A stretch of 64,000 bases of DNA, taken from positions 930,001-994,000 of the forward strand of contig CAXXDX010000006.1 in assembly GCA_963677605.2 (NCBI GenBank), given 5' to 3'. Numbering within the stretch: the first letter of the stretch is position 1; each line of letters begins with the position of its first letter. Under the pieces are notes generated by a model. That model saw nothing but the letters and a program-made list of their open reading frames with translations. It was not told where the DNA came from and ran no database searches. This document shows, piece after piece, positions 31,150-40,471 of the stretch. Both the position numbers and the translations under genes were made by a program. The stretch is from JAGLOK01 sp963677605 (GTDB taxonomy: Bacteria > Bacillota > Clostridia > Christensenellales > UMGS416).

Positions 31150-32568
31150 CTATTTTGACTTTGTTCTCAAGTACTTATCAATGCCTACTGCTGCAGTATG
31201 TCCGTCAGCAACACCGTTTATAATATCCATTCCGTGGATAATGTCTCCGCCAGCATAAAGCCATGGCACACCATCGACCTGATTGTCATCATTAACTTTG
31301 ATTTTACCGCGTTCAATCTTAACTTCGTCTTTTAATTCTTCAGGTATGTATGATAGGTCAGACATCTGACCAATTGCAAGGTATACCTGCTTGCATTCAA
31401 GCGATTTTATATCATTTTCATCATATTGCGGATTAAATCTCTTGTTTTCATCAAACAGCTGAACACATTTAATTGCATCAATGCCCGTTAACGTTCCCTT
31501 TCCATCTGTCACAATCTTTTGAGGTCCATACCCAAGGTTAAATATGATTCCTTCCTCGCCGCCTTCTTCCACCTCTTCGATATCGGCTGGAATCTGCTGT
31601 TCGTTTTCAAGCGCAAGCATCTTAACTGAGCTTTTGCCATACTTCTCATATTGGAAGCGAACAAGAGTCCTTGCTACATCAAAAGCTACATTACCGGAAC
31701 CTACCACAACTATGTCATCTTCTATCTCAGGCATTGCTCCGCGTCCCGTTTCATAGTCCGTGGATGCAGCTAAGAATTCCATTGCCATCTTGATGTTTTC
31801 ATGCTCGATGCCGGGGATATTAAGCCCGCGTGTATTCGGATAGCCCGTAGCCATAAACACAGCATCATATTTATCCTTAAGCTCTTTAAACTTAATGTCT
31901 TTACCGACTTCAGTACTTGTATGGATTTTAACACCCAGCTTTTCAATAAAAGAAATATCGTGTGTTGTCACATCATCCGGCAAGCGATATTTAGGAGCGC
32001 CATATCTCATAGGTCCACCTGCATGAGGCATCCTTTCGAAAACGTCCACTTCATAGCCCAATGTTCCAAGATAATACGCTGCAGACAAACCTGCCGAGCC
32101 TGCGCCGACTATAGCTATTTTGCCTTCGCCTTTTTCAGATACCTGCTGTGATAGTATTACCTTTTCATACTCTTCATCCGGCATATTATCCACAATATAT
32201 CTTTTCAGCCAGCGTATTGCTATTGCCTCGCCTCTGTTTGACATCGCACAAGCACCCTCACATTTATGTGTGCATATTCTTCCGCAGACCGAAGGCAGAG
32301 GATTTGTCTTATACAGCCAGTTAAGCCCAGCTTCAAGGTCATCTTCCCATATAGCGCGAATATACTCAGGTATATTCATGTGCGCAGGGCATGTTTTAGT
32401 GCATATTCCGCACTCAACACATCGGGCTGCTTCAGCTTTTGCCTGCTCTTTTGAAAAGCCGCGAACAATCTCAATAAACGATTTTTTCCGTTCATCAGCT
32501 CCCACATGCTCCATATGTTTGCGTTCCAAATCCAAAATTTCGCTGGATTCATCCTTTACATAGCCCAA
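31150..32568 (-). CDS. GltD-like FAD/NAD(P)-dependent oxidoreductase with N-terminal Fe-S motifs
   Basis: A 472-aa flavoprotein like the glutamate synthase small subunit and the NfnL/SudA type. Residues about 45-115 hold Fe-S Cys motifs (AARCVECGICTKTCPAH and VCGRICTHKCEGAC); KIAIVGAGSAGLSAAYYL is the FAD loop near 155; DIVVVGSGNVAFDVARTL is the NAD(P) loop near 288; VDGVPWLYAGGDIIHG ends the FAD site. It probably moves electrons between NAD(P)H and a ferredoxin or the complex encoded upstream. The start is a TTG inside the nuoI frame (GGAAAAG 8-9 bases before); a later ATG at residue 18 is possible. It is the last operon gene and is not paired with gltB. Confidence 0.88.
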   Translation of the reverse strand: MGYVKDESSEILDLERKHMEHVGADERKKSFIEIVRGFSKEQAKAEAARCVECGICTKTCPAHMNIPEYIRAIWEDDLEAGLNWLYKTNPLPSVCGRICTHKCEGACAMSNRGEAIAIRWLKRYIVDNMPDEEYEKVILSQQVSEKGEGKIAIVGAGSAGLSAAYYLGTLGYEVDVFERMPHAGGPMRYGAPKYRLPDDVTTHDISFIEKLGVKIHTSTEVGKDIKFKELKDKYDAVFMATGYPNTRGLNIPGIEHENIKMAMEFLAASTDYETGRGAMPEIEDDIVVVGSGNVAFDVARTLVRFQYEKYGKSSVKMLALENEQQIPADIEEVEEGGEEGIIFNLGYGPQKIVTDGKGTLTGIDAIKCVQLFDENKRFNPQYDENDIKSLECKQVYLAIGQMSDLSYIPEELKDEVKIERGKIKVNDDNQVDGVPWLYAGGDIIHGMDIINGVADGHTAAVGIDKYLRTKSK

Positions 32569-32980
32569 TTTTGTATTCTTTTCCGGTAATTACTTTGTCC
32601 GTCGGCATATGTATGAAATCATTGGGATCTGATGAATTGTATAAATACTCTTTTGTAAGGTTTAAAGAACCTGAAGTACATATAATCTACACACAGTCCG
32701 CAGAAGCAACACCTTCCGTAGTCGACAACAGGACGCTCTGGTTTTGATCCGTCTTCGTCAGCAATGTCTGAGCGTTCCACCATAGAAATAGCGTTTGTCG
32801 GGCACACTTCCCCGCATGTTCCGCATCCGATGCACTTGTCCCAATCATTCACATGGAAGCCTCTGTAGTTATCCTGAGACTCCTCGGATTCTTAAAGATA
32901 TCATCCATAGGAATGGTGACAGGCTTTTTAAATATATACTTCCATCCTTTAAAAGGAGCTAATATACTGTTTTTCTTCAT
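32549..32980 (-). pseudogene. nuoI: NuoI/MbxN-type 2x[4Fe-4S] ferredoxin subunit, two frameshifts
   Basis: The intended protein of about 143 aa starts MKKNSILAPFKGWKYIFKKP at 32980 and carries two 4Fe-4S motifs: KCIGCGTCGEVCP and CCFCGLCVDIC. Two single-base errors break the frame. Near 32881-32885 a G seems missing (NPR then SQDNYRGFHVNDW in another frame). Near 32684 an extra T lies after GVD-equivalent VD, so that the last Cys (ICTSGSL) is in a third frame, which runs to the stop at 32549. The total length is a multiple of three. The subunit would pass electrons from ferredoxin to NuoB. Whether the breaks are real is unknown. Confidence 0.8.
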
Positions 32981-32989
32981 ATCGTTCTC

Positions 32990-34096
32990 CTATCTGTCTA
33001 TTTCCGGCGAGCATATGCCCATCGTGTCAAACCACAAAGCAGCATCATCTATCCTATGCCCCGGAAGGTATTTTTCTACTCCAAGAAGCCCTTGCGGGAA
33101 TGATGCTCCTCGCACAGCCACCCTGTAAGGATTAATACCTCCGTCGGATACGGTATAATAACCGTATTCACCGCGGCTTGCCTCAACTGCGGAATAAACC
33201 TGTCCTTTGGCACCTGCCAGCGAAGCGCACTTCCGTCCAATCCTTTTTCACGAACTTTGCCTTCAGGCATCATGTCCAGAACCTGGCGAATGATGCGGAT
33301 TATCTGATGCATCTCTATCCATTTAAACCTTACTCTTGTCAATGCATCGGAATATGTAGCTGTTGGCACATCAAACTCTACCTTGTCATACCTTGCATAC
33401 GGTGCAACCTTGCGTATATCGTATTCTTTTCCTGTTGCAGAACGCATACCGATTCCGGTTACACCAAGTTCCCATACAACCTTCAGCAGGAAGCATAATC
33501 TGGTCTTTTGTTCTTGCTATAACCGTAGGATTGTTTAAAACCAAGTCTTCATAATCGGGAAGTCTTTTTTCCAAGTCATCCATATAGGCAAGAATTTTCT
33601 TTTCTATACCTTTGGGCAGGTCTTTTCTGACTCCGCCTATTGTTATATACATATGGTATATCCTGTGGCCTGTTATCTCTTCAAACAGCGTTAATATACC
33701 GTCACGGTCTGCCTGCGCCCAGTACATAGCGGTATAAAGCCCTGTAGGGCCTCCTATTCCGCCAAATGCCATTAGGTGTGCAGCAAGACGAGCCATTTCC
33801 AAAATTAGCATTCGTATCCAGTGCGCACGCTCCGGAACTTCAATGTTAGCTAAAGCTTCAACGTTCTGGGCAAATACCATCTCATTTGTGTCCGGCTCAG
33901 GAACGCAAATTCTCGGAATGAGTGCAATGTTGTTCATCCATGTTCTGTTTTCCATGGATTTTTCAAATCCGCGGTGAAGCATTCCCGGAAGCAGATATGA
34001 CCTTTTAATGATATCGCCTTCCACATACATGTGTACGCTGGAGTTGCCGTGCATTCCCGGATGCTGAGGGCCTAAGAACAATTTAACCTGTTTCAT
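32990..34096 (-). pseudogene. nuoD: NuoD/MbxL-type catalytic-core subunit lacking NiFe ligands, two frameshifts
   Basis: The intended protein of about 368 aa is the large subunit of the NuoD/group-4 hydrogenase family (GPQHPGMHG near residue 10). The N-terminal NiFe motif RxCGxC...H reads RICVPEPDTN (C64, E67), and the C-terminal DPCxxCxxR reads GICSPEIDR, so both pairs are CxxE. This excludes a normal hydrogenase site and resembles the Mbx/MBS type. An extra T near 33474 (TGTATGG) and a missing A near 33206-33208 (CCAAAGG) break the frame; both neighbouring segments are well conserved. Its ATG overlaps nuoC by 4 bases. Confidence 0.85.
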
Positions 34097-34620
34097 TCTT
34101 TGTCACCTGCCTTTGCTGAAAAATCCTTTTTATATTCTCGTACCGGATATTTCCTGTCGGAGTAAGCTTTCGAGTTGAAATCCTTGCGGAGAGGAGGCAT
34201 ATCATCCCAGTTTTCCAAAAACAGTTGTTTGTACGAATCAGGGTTTCCTTCAAACTCCACACCGAAAAACTCATGTATATCCCTCTCATAATACTTAGCG
34301 CCGGGATATATGTTTGTAGCTGTTGTAAACTTAGGATTGTTCCTATCAAGCTTTATTCGAATCTGAAGACGTATGCCTTCATCCCAGTTAAACAAAAGAT
34401 AGACAAGCTGGAACTTCTCTTCATCAATCCAGTCCACACACGAAAGCATGGAAAGCTGTCTGAATCCTTCAGATTTAACATAGGCCAAAACAGCATGCAA
34501 ATCACGCGCTTCAAAATCCAAGGCTGCCTGTGTGTCTTTGGGCACATCCACGTTTAAAACATTGAACTTTGATTTTACTTTTTCAATTATTTTTTCAGTA
34601 TTTTTATTCATGGAACTCAT
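34093..34620 (-). CDS. nuoC: NuoC/MbxK-type 30-kDa subunit
   Basis: A 175-aa peripheral-arm subunit of the complex I/group-4 family that packs against NuoD. The signature near residues 112-128 is present: KYYERDIHEFFGVEFEGNPD, followed by NWDDMPPLRKDF. The LDRNNPKFTTATNIYPGA strand precedes it. It overlaps nuoB by 17 bases and nuoD by 4, indicating tight coupling. No cofactor ligands are expected. Its start could be either of two Met codons (positions 1 or 4). Confidence 0.92.
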   Translation of the reverse strand: MSSMNKNTEKIIEKVKSKFNVLNVDVPKDTQAALDFEARDLHAVLAYVKSEGFRQLSMLSCVDWIDEEKFQLVYLLFNWDEGIRLQIRIKLDRNNPKFTTATNIYPGAKYYERDIHEFFGVEFEGNPDSYKQLFLENWDDMPPLRKDFNSKAYSDRKYPVREYKKDFSAKAGDKE

Positions 34621-35164
34621 CCTTAATGCGCAATTCGCCGAGTGAATCTATCTGATTCTGTTTGTACCACTCGTAATTGTCGCGGTATCTTTTCCATCCG
34701 TCCGCCGTCTTATTTTTTATGCCGTCAATCAAGTCCTGAAAGCCGTTCATAACAGCCTCGGGTTTTGGCATACAGCCTGCTATATATACATCAATCGGAA
34801 GATATTGATCCAGTTTATTGATTACTGCATGTGAATCATAGTATATCCCGCCGTTAATAGTGCAGGGGCCAAACGCTACAAGGTATTTGGGCGTTGACAT
34901 CTGCTCATAAGCGTAAATTACGCGACGTAAAGTCTTGACACTGAGGTATCCTGTAACAAGCAGCACATCCGCCTGTCTTGGCGTTGCCATGGGTCCCATT
35001 CCAAGGCGCTCCATATCGTATCTGGATGTCATAGCCTGCGGAAGCTCAATGGCGCAGCAGCCTGTACAGTACATAAGCATCCATAAAGAGTTGGCACGGA
35101 AGAAGCGGGATATGCCCTCCCAGCCTTCTTTAAGCTTTTTATCTTTTTCTATAACACTGCTCAT
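34604..35164 (-). CDS. nuoB: NuoB/MbxJ-type [4Fe-4S] subunit
   Basis: A 186-aa subunit that holds the terminal (N2/proximal-like) [4Fe-4S] cluster next to the NuoD site. Cluster Cys are visible in MYCTGCCAIELPQAM, AFGPCTINGG and IAGCMPKPEAV. RYDMERLGMGPMATPRQADV is also conserved. A C-terminal tail of about 35 residues extends beyond the core. It lies between NuoH and NuoC genes, the order seen in Mbh/Mbx clusters. Confidence 0.94.
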   Translation of the reverse strand: MSSVIEKDKKLKEGWEGISRFFRANSLWMLMYCTGCCAIELPQAMTSRYDMERLGMGPMATPRQADVLLVTGYLSVKTLRRVIYAYEQMSTPKYLVAFGPCTINGGIYYDSHAVINKLDQYLPIDVYIAGCMPKPEAVMNGFQDLIDGIKNKTADGWKRYRDNYEWYKQNQIDSLGELRIKDEFHE

Positions 35165-35167
35165 CTG

Positions 35168-36088
35168 TTATACCCCCCAACCAAGAAATACCACGATGAT
35201 AGCCTGAACCAAAGCCAGAGCGATTGGTATCTTGTAGAAAAATTTAATAACCTGATCAATCTTGAACCTTCCCAATGCCTGCGACACAAGAGAAGCCAAA
35301 ACGTATACCGAAACGTATTTTATTGCATAGCCTACTATTGTTGTTGCTCCACCCAAGAAAAGGTTTACAAACAGAGAAACTTCAATGAATGTTGAAAACT
35401 CATGCAAAAGCATCAGCATTCCAAGCTGCTTACCGCCATATTCAACCATGGGACCGGATGCGATCTCAGCAGGTGCTATAAATGTCTCAAACGGCTTTTT
35501 GCCAAGCATACCGAGAAGACAAATAAATCCGACAATTGTACCAATGGGCATTTTGATTAGATTCCATGTGGCAATACCCGCTGTCTGCTGAACTGCCGCA
35601 AGCTCTGAAACCGAAGCTGTTCCATGACCGAATATCATAGACAACACAACTATCATAAACGGCACTTCATAACCGACCATCTGCGTGAGTGCGCGCATAA
35701 CGCCTATTCCCGCAAGCGGGTTTCCGCTACCGACAGAGCTCATCGCCATTCCCAACATACCGACTGCAAACAAATAAACATAGATGAAGAAATTGTCAAG
35801 CCCGGGGAACGCCACAAATGTCATCGTTGGCATAAACATAGCTGTTGCCATGATTCCGCCAAGTGCCATCATAACGCCGAAGCTGAAAATCCATCCGTGG
35901 GTAACACCTGTTTTAGTTAAAAGCTTGAATATGTCCCTAAAGTTCTGATAAAACTTCGGGCCGTATCTCTTATGAAAACGTCCTATAATCTTTCGCGTAA
36001 CTCCAGAAAGAGTTGTCTGCCAGAAGAACGCAAAAACTAATATCAGAAATCCTGTGAGAGTTCCGATTAATAATTGATTTAAACTCAT
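35168..36088 (-). CDS. nuoH: NuoH/MbxM-type membrane subunit
   Basis: A 306-aa membrane protein of the complex I NuoH family, which joins the peripheral arm to the ion-pumping arm. Conserved features include RFHKRYGPKFYQNFRDIFKL near residue 38, the SGNPLAGIGVMRALTQMVGYE loop and the APAEIASGPMVEYGGK acidic loop. The frame opens at a TTG at 36103, but GGGGAGGTG favours the ATG at 36088, which overlaps the previous gene's stop by 4 bases. Eight hydrophobic segments are evident. Confidence 0.93.
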   Translation of the reverse strand: MSLNQLLIGTLTGFLILVFAFFWQTTLSGVTRKIIGRFHKRYGPKFYQNFRDIFKLLTKTGVTHGWIFSFGVMMALGGIMATAMFMPTMTFVAFPGLDNFFIYVYLFAVGMLGMAMSSVGSGNPLAGIGVMRALTQMVGYEVPFMIVVLSMIFGHGTASVSELAAVQQTAGIATWNLIKMPIGTIVGFICLLGMLGKKPFETFIAPAEIASGPMVEYGGKQLGMLMLLHEFSTFIEVSLFVNLFLGGATTIVGYAIKYVSVYVLASLVSQALGRFKIDQVIKFFYKIPIALALVQAIIVVFLGWGV

Positions 36089-37932
36089 ATCGCACCTCCC
36101 CAAAGCACAGCCGCTACCACGACTGCTACCCAGAATATAACTGTACTCGGTTTAAAGCTATAAAGGGTATAGCTTATAAACTTCCCTAGTTCCGAAATCT
36201 TTTTTACTAATGCATTGTAGAATGTCTCGGTTCTCGGAGCTTTCTGATAGAGCCTTTCAAACGGAGCATAAAAATCCGTCGCATAGTGCAAAAGCTCAGG
36301 TGTCCAGATAAACTCTGACGCAGTGTACTGGTCCATCAAATCCACTTTTCTTGATTTCGGATGAACTATAAATATAATCATCGCAATAACAAATCCAAGT
36401 CCGAATATCCCGACCACAAGAGTCGGATCGATAGCTCCGTTCGGAGCAACTATCTTTGTGCCTTCAAGAACCAGCCCCGGAAGCCCGACAGAAGTTTGTA
36501 TCTGGCTTATAAACTTAAGCGCATAGTTTGGAAATACTCCGAATGCAAGAGTTATAAGCGAAAGAAGCGCCATCGGTATAATCATAAGAAGCGGTGCTTC
36601 CTTAACATCCTTGTGCTTTGTGGAAAGTTGTCCTAAAAATACAGCTGAGAGCGGGCGGAAAACATACAGGAAAGATCCTATAGAACCAAAGAATGCCGCA
36701 ACCGCGATAAACATCATTCCGCTTCCTATCATTGACTGGAATATCATCCATTTGGATATAAATCCAGCCATAGGAGGAATGCCCGCCATTGAGATAATAG
36801 CTATCAGATAAACGAGATATGTAATGGGCATCCTGTGTATAAGCCCACCCAGCTCATTCATCTTTGTCGTACCTGTTCTGTGCACAACTGCAGCTGCTGC
36901 TAAGAAAGCCGCCGCAGAAGCTATGGCATGTGCAAATATATGCATAAATGCTCCGCCGGTGCTAAGCGCATCAGTCATTGCAAGGCCGATTAAGATATAT
37001 CCTCCGTTTGCAACCGATGAATATGCTATAAGCTTTTTAAAATCATTCTGGCTTATCGCCATAAGCGTGCCAACCACAATGCTGATTGCGCCTAATATCG
37101 CAAGCGTATAGTTTGGTATTGGCATAACCAAGCTTCTTCCCAAAAATACCACATTCGTCGCAAACGCTTTATATGAAGGCATTACCGCAACTATTAAAAA
37201 TGTCGCAAAACCGCCCGCTTTTACCAAACCGCCCGATAGTATCGGAGAGAATGTATCCGGAGCATTTCCGTGCGCCTGAGGAAGCCATATATGGAAAGGG
37301 AACACGCCGATTTTCACAAGCCCCGCAATGCCTATTGTTATAAATGCTACTAGCGCAATAGTCGGATAATTCGCAGCCTGTCCAAGTACGTATGAAATCT
37401 CAAAGGAACCAAATTGGCTGTACAAAAACAGTATTCCATAAAGCATGGAAAGCGAACCAAATGCAGAAAAGGCATAGTATACAACAGATGCTTTTCTGGA
37501 TTTTCCAAACGGAATTATAAACATTGAAGACCAAACTATTGTTTCCCAGAAAATAAACAGTCCGATAAAATCTTTTGCAGAGAATGCGCCGATTGTGCCC
37601 ATCAATGCAAGCATATAAAGCATGTTATATGCTGCAGGATGGATAATCTTTTTCATCCAGTAGATGTTAAAGAACGAAACACACGCAAACACACAAAGCA
37701 TTATAACCGAGAAGAACCAGCCATAGGTCGTCAGTGTGAACTCCAAAGTCAAAAGCTTATATGTTGTGCCTATATCGCTTTGAAGCAAATACATTGCTAT
37801 AAGGGCTGCAAATGAAGCAACAACCGTCACCCACGCTCCAAGCTGTTTGTTTATCTTAGTTAAGATATATGCAAGTACGGAAGCTGCAAAAAGCCCGACT
37901 ATTATGAGGCTTACGCCTAATTCAATGCTCAT
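36085..37932 (-). CDS. Mrp/NuoL-type antiporter subunit (H' position)
   Basis: A 615-aa membrane protein of the MrpA/D-NuoL/M/N family, carrying one ion channel. The canonical block LVKIGVFPFHIWLPQAHGNA followed by PDTFSPILSGGLVKAGG is intact, as is the membrane Glu in FIFWETIVW. There are about 14 hydrophobic segments and a soluble C-terminal stretch near 510-590 with a final helix. It is the second of two adjacent antiporter-type genes, as in the archaeal Mbx arrangement (H and H'). Confidence 0.9.
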   Translation of the reverse strand: MSIELGVSLIIVGLFAASVLAYILTKINKQLGAWVTVVASFAALIAMYLLQSDIGTTYKLLTLEFTLTTYGWFFSVIMLCVFACVSFFNIYWMKKIIHPAAYNMLYMLALMGTIGAFSAKDFIGLFIFWETIVWSSMFIIPFGKSRKASVVYYAFSAFGSLSMLYGILFLYSQFGSFEISYVLGQAANYPTIALVAFITIGIAGLVKIGVFPFHIWLPQAHGNAPDTFSPILSGGLVKAGGFATFLIVAVMPSYKAFATNVVFLGRSLVMPIPNYTLAILGAISIVVGTLMAISQNDFKKLIAYSSVANGGYILIGLAMTDALSTGGAFMHIFAHAIASAAAFLAAAAVVHRTGTTKMNELGGLIHRMPITYLVYLIAIISMAGIPPMAGFISKWMIFQSMIGSGMMFIAVAAFFGSIGSFLYVFRPLSAVFLGQLSTKHKDVKEAPLLMIIPMALLSLITLAFGVFPNYALKFISQIQTSVGLPGLVLEGTKIVAPNGAIDPTLVVGIFGLGFVIAMIIFIVHPKSRKVDLMDQYTASEFIWTPELLHYATDFYAPFERLYQKAPRTETFYNALVKKISELGKFISYTLYSFKPSTVIFWVAVVVAAVLWGGAI

Positions 37933-39381
37933 TTACATACCTCCTAAAATATTCGTTATAAAAGTCATAAAGTCCACCCTGAAAAATTCCTTTATGTTTG
38001 CTATAGGCAGTACGCCAAAAGCTATTATCACAAGCGCTATAATTCCAACCGTAATGCCAACTTTGATACATCCGTCAAGTTTGAATTCAGCAAGCTTATC
38101 CTTGGTAGCTAATTCGCCTTCCTCACCTGTGTTCCACAGTGAAGTAAGAATACGCACATAATATGCGCCTTCCACTACAGCCATTATTAATATCACAGCC
38201 GGAAGCCAGAAGTTGCCTATCTCAAACAAAATAACAAGAGCATTAATCTTTGCAATGAATCCGAAGAATAACGGCAATCCGATAAGCGACATTGCGGCAA
38301 CTGTGAAGCCGATACCAAGAAGAATATATTTTGTAAACACACCTTTAAGAGATGCGACTTCGTCTGTTCCAAGCTCTTTAGCCATCTTTCCTGCAATAGT
38401 AAACATTACAAGCTTTGAGACGACATTGTTAACTAAGACCAGAAAACCAGCTGAGTAAAGACTGTTTAAAAACAGCAGAACTACCAATCCCGACTGAGCT
38501 ATAGAGGAAAACAGCAGAACTTCTCTTAGGTTTTTCTTTGAAAAAGCTGAAGCTTCCGCAAACACCAAAGTCGCAACAGTTATTACTGTAAATGCAATAT
38601 ACAATGCTTTGTTTAACGCAAACATCGATCCGATCAGTCTCATAAATACCATCAAAATAGCAAACGCATAAGCAGAAGTAATAAGTGTTCCAACCAATGA
38701 ATTGGATTTTTTCAAAACACCGCGTACCCAACCGCCAAAAGGCATAAGCTTTGCTTCTACTGAAATTCCTGCAAATATTAGTACTATTGAAAGAACAAAT
38801 GTCTTTCCCGGATACACAGACATCGTCATAAGTCTCGATAATATATCACGTATATTAAGTGACCCGAAGATGTTATACAAAAGGATAATCCCAAATAGGA
38901 AGAGTCCCGAGCCTAACGTTCCCATTACAAGATAGTTGAATGTATGTTTATAACCCTTATTCATTGTAGTCATGATGTATGCCGCAATGGCAGCAATCTC
39001 CATGAAAACAAACAGATTGAAAAGGTCGCCTGTAAGTATCATGCCGTTAAGTGCCGCAAGAGAAACTGTTAAAACTGCTGCATATTTGCCAATTTCCTTA
39101 AATGACATAAGTACTATCAGAGCAAATATTATATTTAGAATTATGATTCCGGCAGCTGAGAATTGATCCACCACAAGGCATATTCCGAACGGAGCCTGGA
39201 AGCCTCCAAGCTCATACTCCATAGGAATATCCGTAAATGCCACAATGCCGAAAACTACAGTCAGCGACAACACAACCGAGACAATAAGAAGAGCCTTCCC
39301 CATCTTTTTAGATATAGCTGCTACAAAAGCCATAAACAGTGGTATTGCAACCAAGAGAGCTGGATTAAATATCATATTCAT
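37933..39381 (-). CDS. Mrp MnhD-type antiporter subunit with non-canonical core loop
   Basis: A 482-aa MnhD-family membrane protein. The membrane Glu (LFVFMEIAAIAAYI) is kept, but the usual FPFHxWLPxAH loop is replaced by LMPFGGWVRGVLKKSN, so the His and Asp/Ala-rich segment are gone. It may therefore act as a structural or differently coupled channel. It starts at the base where the MnhC gene ends (overlap of one base) and stops next to the H' gene. About 13 hydrophobic segments are evident. Confidence 0.87.
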   Translation of the reverse strand: MNMIFNPALLVAIPLFMAFVAAISKKMGKALLIVSVVLSLTVVFGIVAFTDIPMEYELGGFQAPFGICLVVDQFSAAGIIILNIIFALIVLMSFKEIGKYAAVLTVSLAALNGMILTGDLFNLFVFMEIAAIAAYIMTTMNKGYKHTFNYLVMGTLGSGLFLFGIILLYNIFGSLNIRDILSRLMTMSVYPGKTFVLSIVLIFAGISVEAKLMPFGGWVRGVLKKSNSLVGTLITSAYAFAILMVFMRLIGSMFALNKALYIAFTVITVATLVFAEASAFSKKNLREVLLFSSIAQSGLVVLLFLNSLYSAGFLVLVNNVVSKLVMFTIAGKMAKELGTDEVASLKGVFTKYILLGIGFTVAAMSLIGLPLFFGFIAKINALVILFEIGNFWLPAVILIMAVVEGAYYVRILTSLWNTGEEGELATKDKLAEFKLDGCIKVGITVGIIALVIIAFGVLPIANIKEFFRVDFMTFITNILGGM

Positions 39382-39716
39382 TATTCGCCCTCCATTCCAT
39401 CTAGTTCATAAGTTCCGTATTGCTGGTGCATCTTCCGAGCAAGCACTAGAGCGACTGCTGTTACACCCACACCTATTACGATTGATGTGAGCACCAGTGC
39501 CTGAGGCAGAGGATCAACATACATAATCGCGGAAGTATTGTTTTGAGATGTAAGTATAGGTGCCACACCTCCTGCTATATATCCGATGGATATTATAAAA
39601 ACATTTAATCCAATCTCAAATATATTAAGAGACACAATTATTTTTATGACATTTTTCTGAGTAAGAAGCCCATATATTCCGACCAGAATAAGTGCCAGAG
39701 AGAAATATTGAATCAT
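39381..39716 (-). CDS. mnhC: Mrp MnhC-type (NuoK-like) subunit
   Basis: A 111-aa, three-helix membrane protein of the MnhC/NuoK family. Features include GIYGLLTQKNVIKIIVSLNI, the FEIGLNVFIIS helix with its membrane Glu, and the DPLPQALVLTSIVIGVGVTA block common to MnhC. It overlaps the MnhB-type gene by 4 bases and adjoins the MnhD-type gene. It should form part of the ion-translocating arm. Confidence 0.93.
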   Translation of the reverse strand: MIQYFSLALILVGIYGLLTQKNVIKIIVSLNIFEIGLNVFIISIGYIAGGVAPILTSQNNTSAIMYVDPLPQALVLTSIVIGVGVTAVALVLARKMHQQYGTYELDGMEGE

Positions 39717-40471
39717 CCCTCCACCTCCTTTGTTGCAAAGCCAGCTATAATGCCTGAAAGTTCGCTGCCGACTTTTAGTCCGATAAGAATATAAACAATC
39801 GGAATTACTCCCGCACTAATCAGCTCTCCAATAGTCCCTGTAGGCAGGAAGTTTGAAAGGAAGTATCCGCCTATTGCAAGCCCCAACAGTCCGACTATGA
39901 CATAAAGCGAGCCGGCTATGCCTTCAGTTGCTTTAAAGGCTATAACTTTTGCTTTAAATTCATTATCAGAGATGTATAAAAGCAATACCGCTGCAGCAAT
40001 TATGCTTCCTCCGGGAAATCCGCCACCAGGTGTCAAATGCCCGTGTGTGAACATGTAAACACCGAAAATAACCATGATTCCAAATACAATCCTAGCACCC
40101 TGCTTCAATATAAAACTCGGTGCAAACGCAAGCTCCTGTCTTTTCCTTTTGCCTGAAAGCAAAAGCCCGACTCCCAGTGCTGAAACGAACAGAACAGTTA
40201 CTTCGCCCAATGTATCAAACGAACGATAATTTACAACAATGGATGTAACCATGTTCGCTGAGCCGGTTTCTGCGTTTTCTGATTTACCGAAAACCACTTT
40301 ATCGCTTTCACCTGTGACATTTTTGTTCACAAAGCTTTGGGATACGCGCTCACTCAGATTGACATCACCATAACTATTAAAGTTCATGGGCGATTCATCC
40401 GAGAAAAATAGTGCTGTTGCTAAGAAGAATCCTATTACAGCAATCAGCAAAATTGATACAACCTGTTTCAT
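39713..40471 (-). CDS. MbhE-MnhB-type fusion membrane subunit
   Basis: A 252-aa membrane protein with two parts. Residues 1-115 resemble MbhE (one N-terminal helix, an external loop, then MVTSIVVNYRSFDTLGEVTV with FVSALGVGLLL). Residues from about 120 are MnhB: ARIVFGIMVIFGVYMFTHGH, LTPGGGFPGGSIIAAAVLLL and FATKEVEG at the end. Mbh and Mbx clusters often carry these as separate E and F genes, or as one gene. It overlaps its neighbours by 4 bases on both sides. Confidence 0.88.
   Translation of the reverse strand: MKQVVSILLIAVIGFFLATALFFSDESPMNFNSYGDVNLSERVSQSFVNKNVTGESDKVVFGKSENAETGSANMVTSIVVNYRSFDTLGEVTVLFVSALGVGLLLSGKRKRQELAFAPSFILKQGARIVFGIMVIFGVYMFTHGHLTPGGGFPGGSIIAAAVLLLYISDNEFKAKVIAFKATEGIAGSLYVIVGLLGLAIGGYFLSNFLPTGTIGELISAGVIPIVYILIGLKVGSELSGIIAGFATKEVEG

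Noticed and set aside
32990..34096. Energy-conserving [NiFe] hydrogenase (Ech/Mbh) large subunit
   Set aside because: Both metal-binding pairs have Glu in place of the second Cys, and the His after the first motif is missing, so a NiFe centre is not supported.
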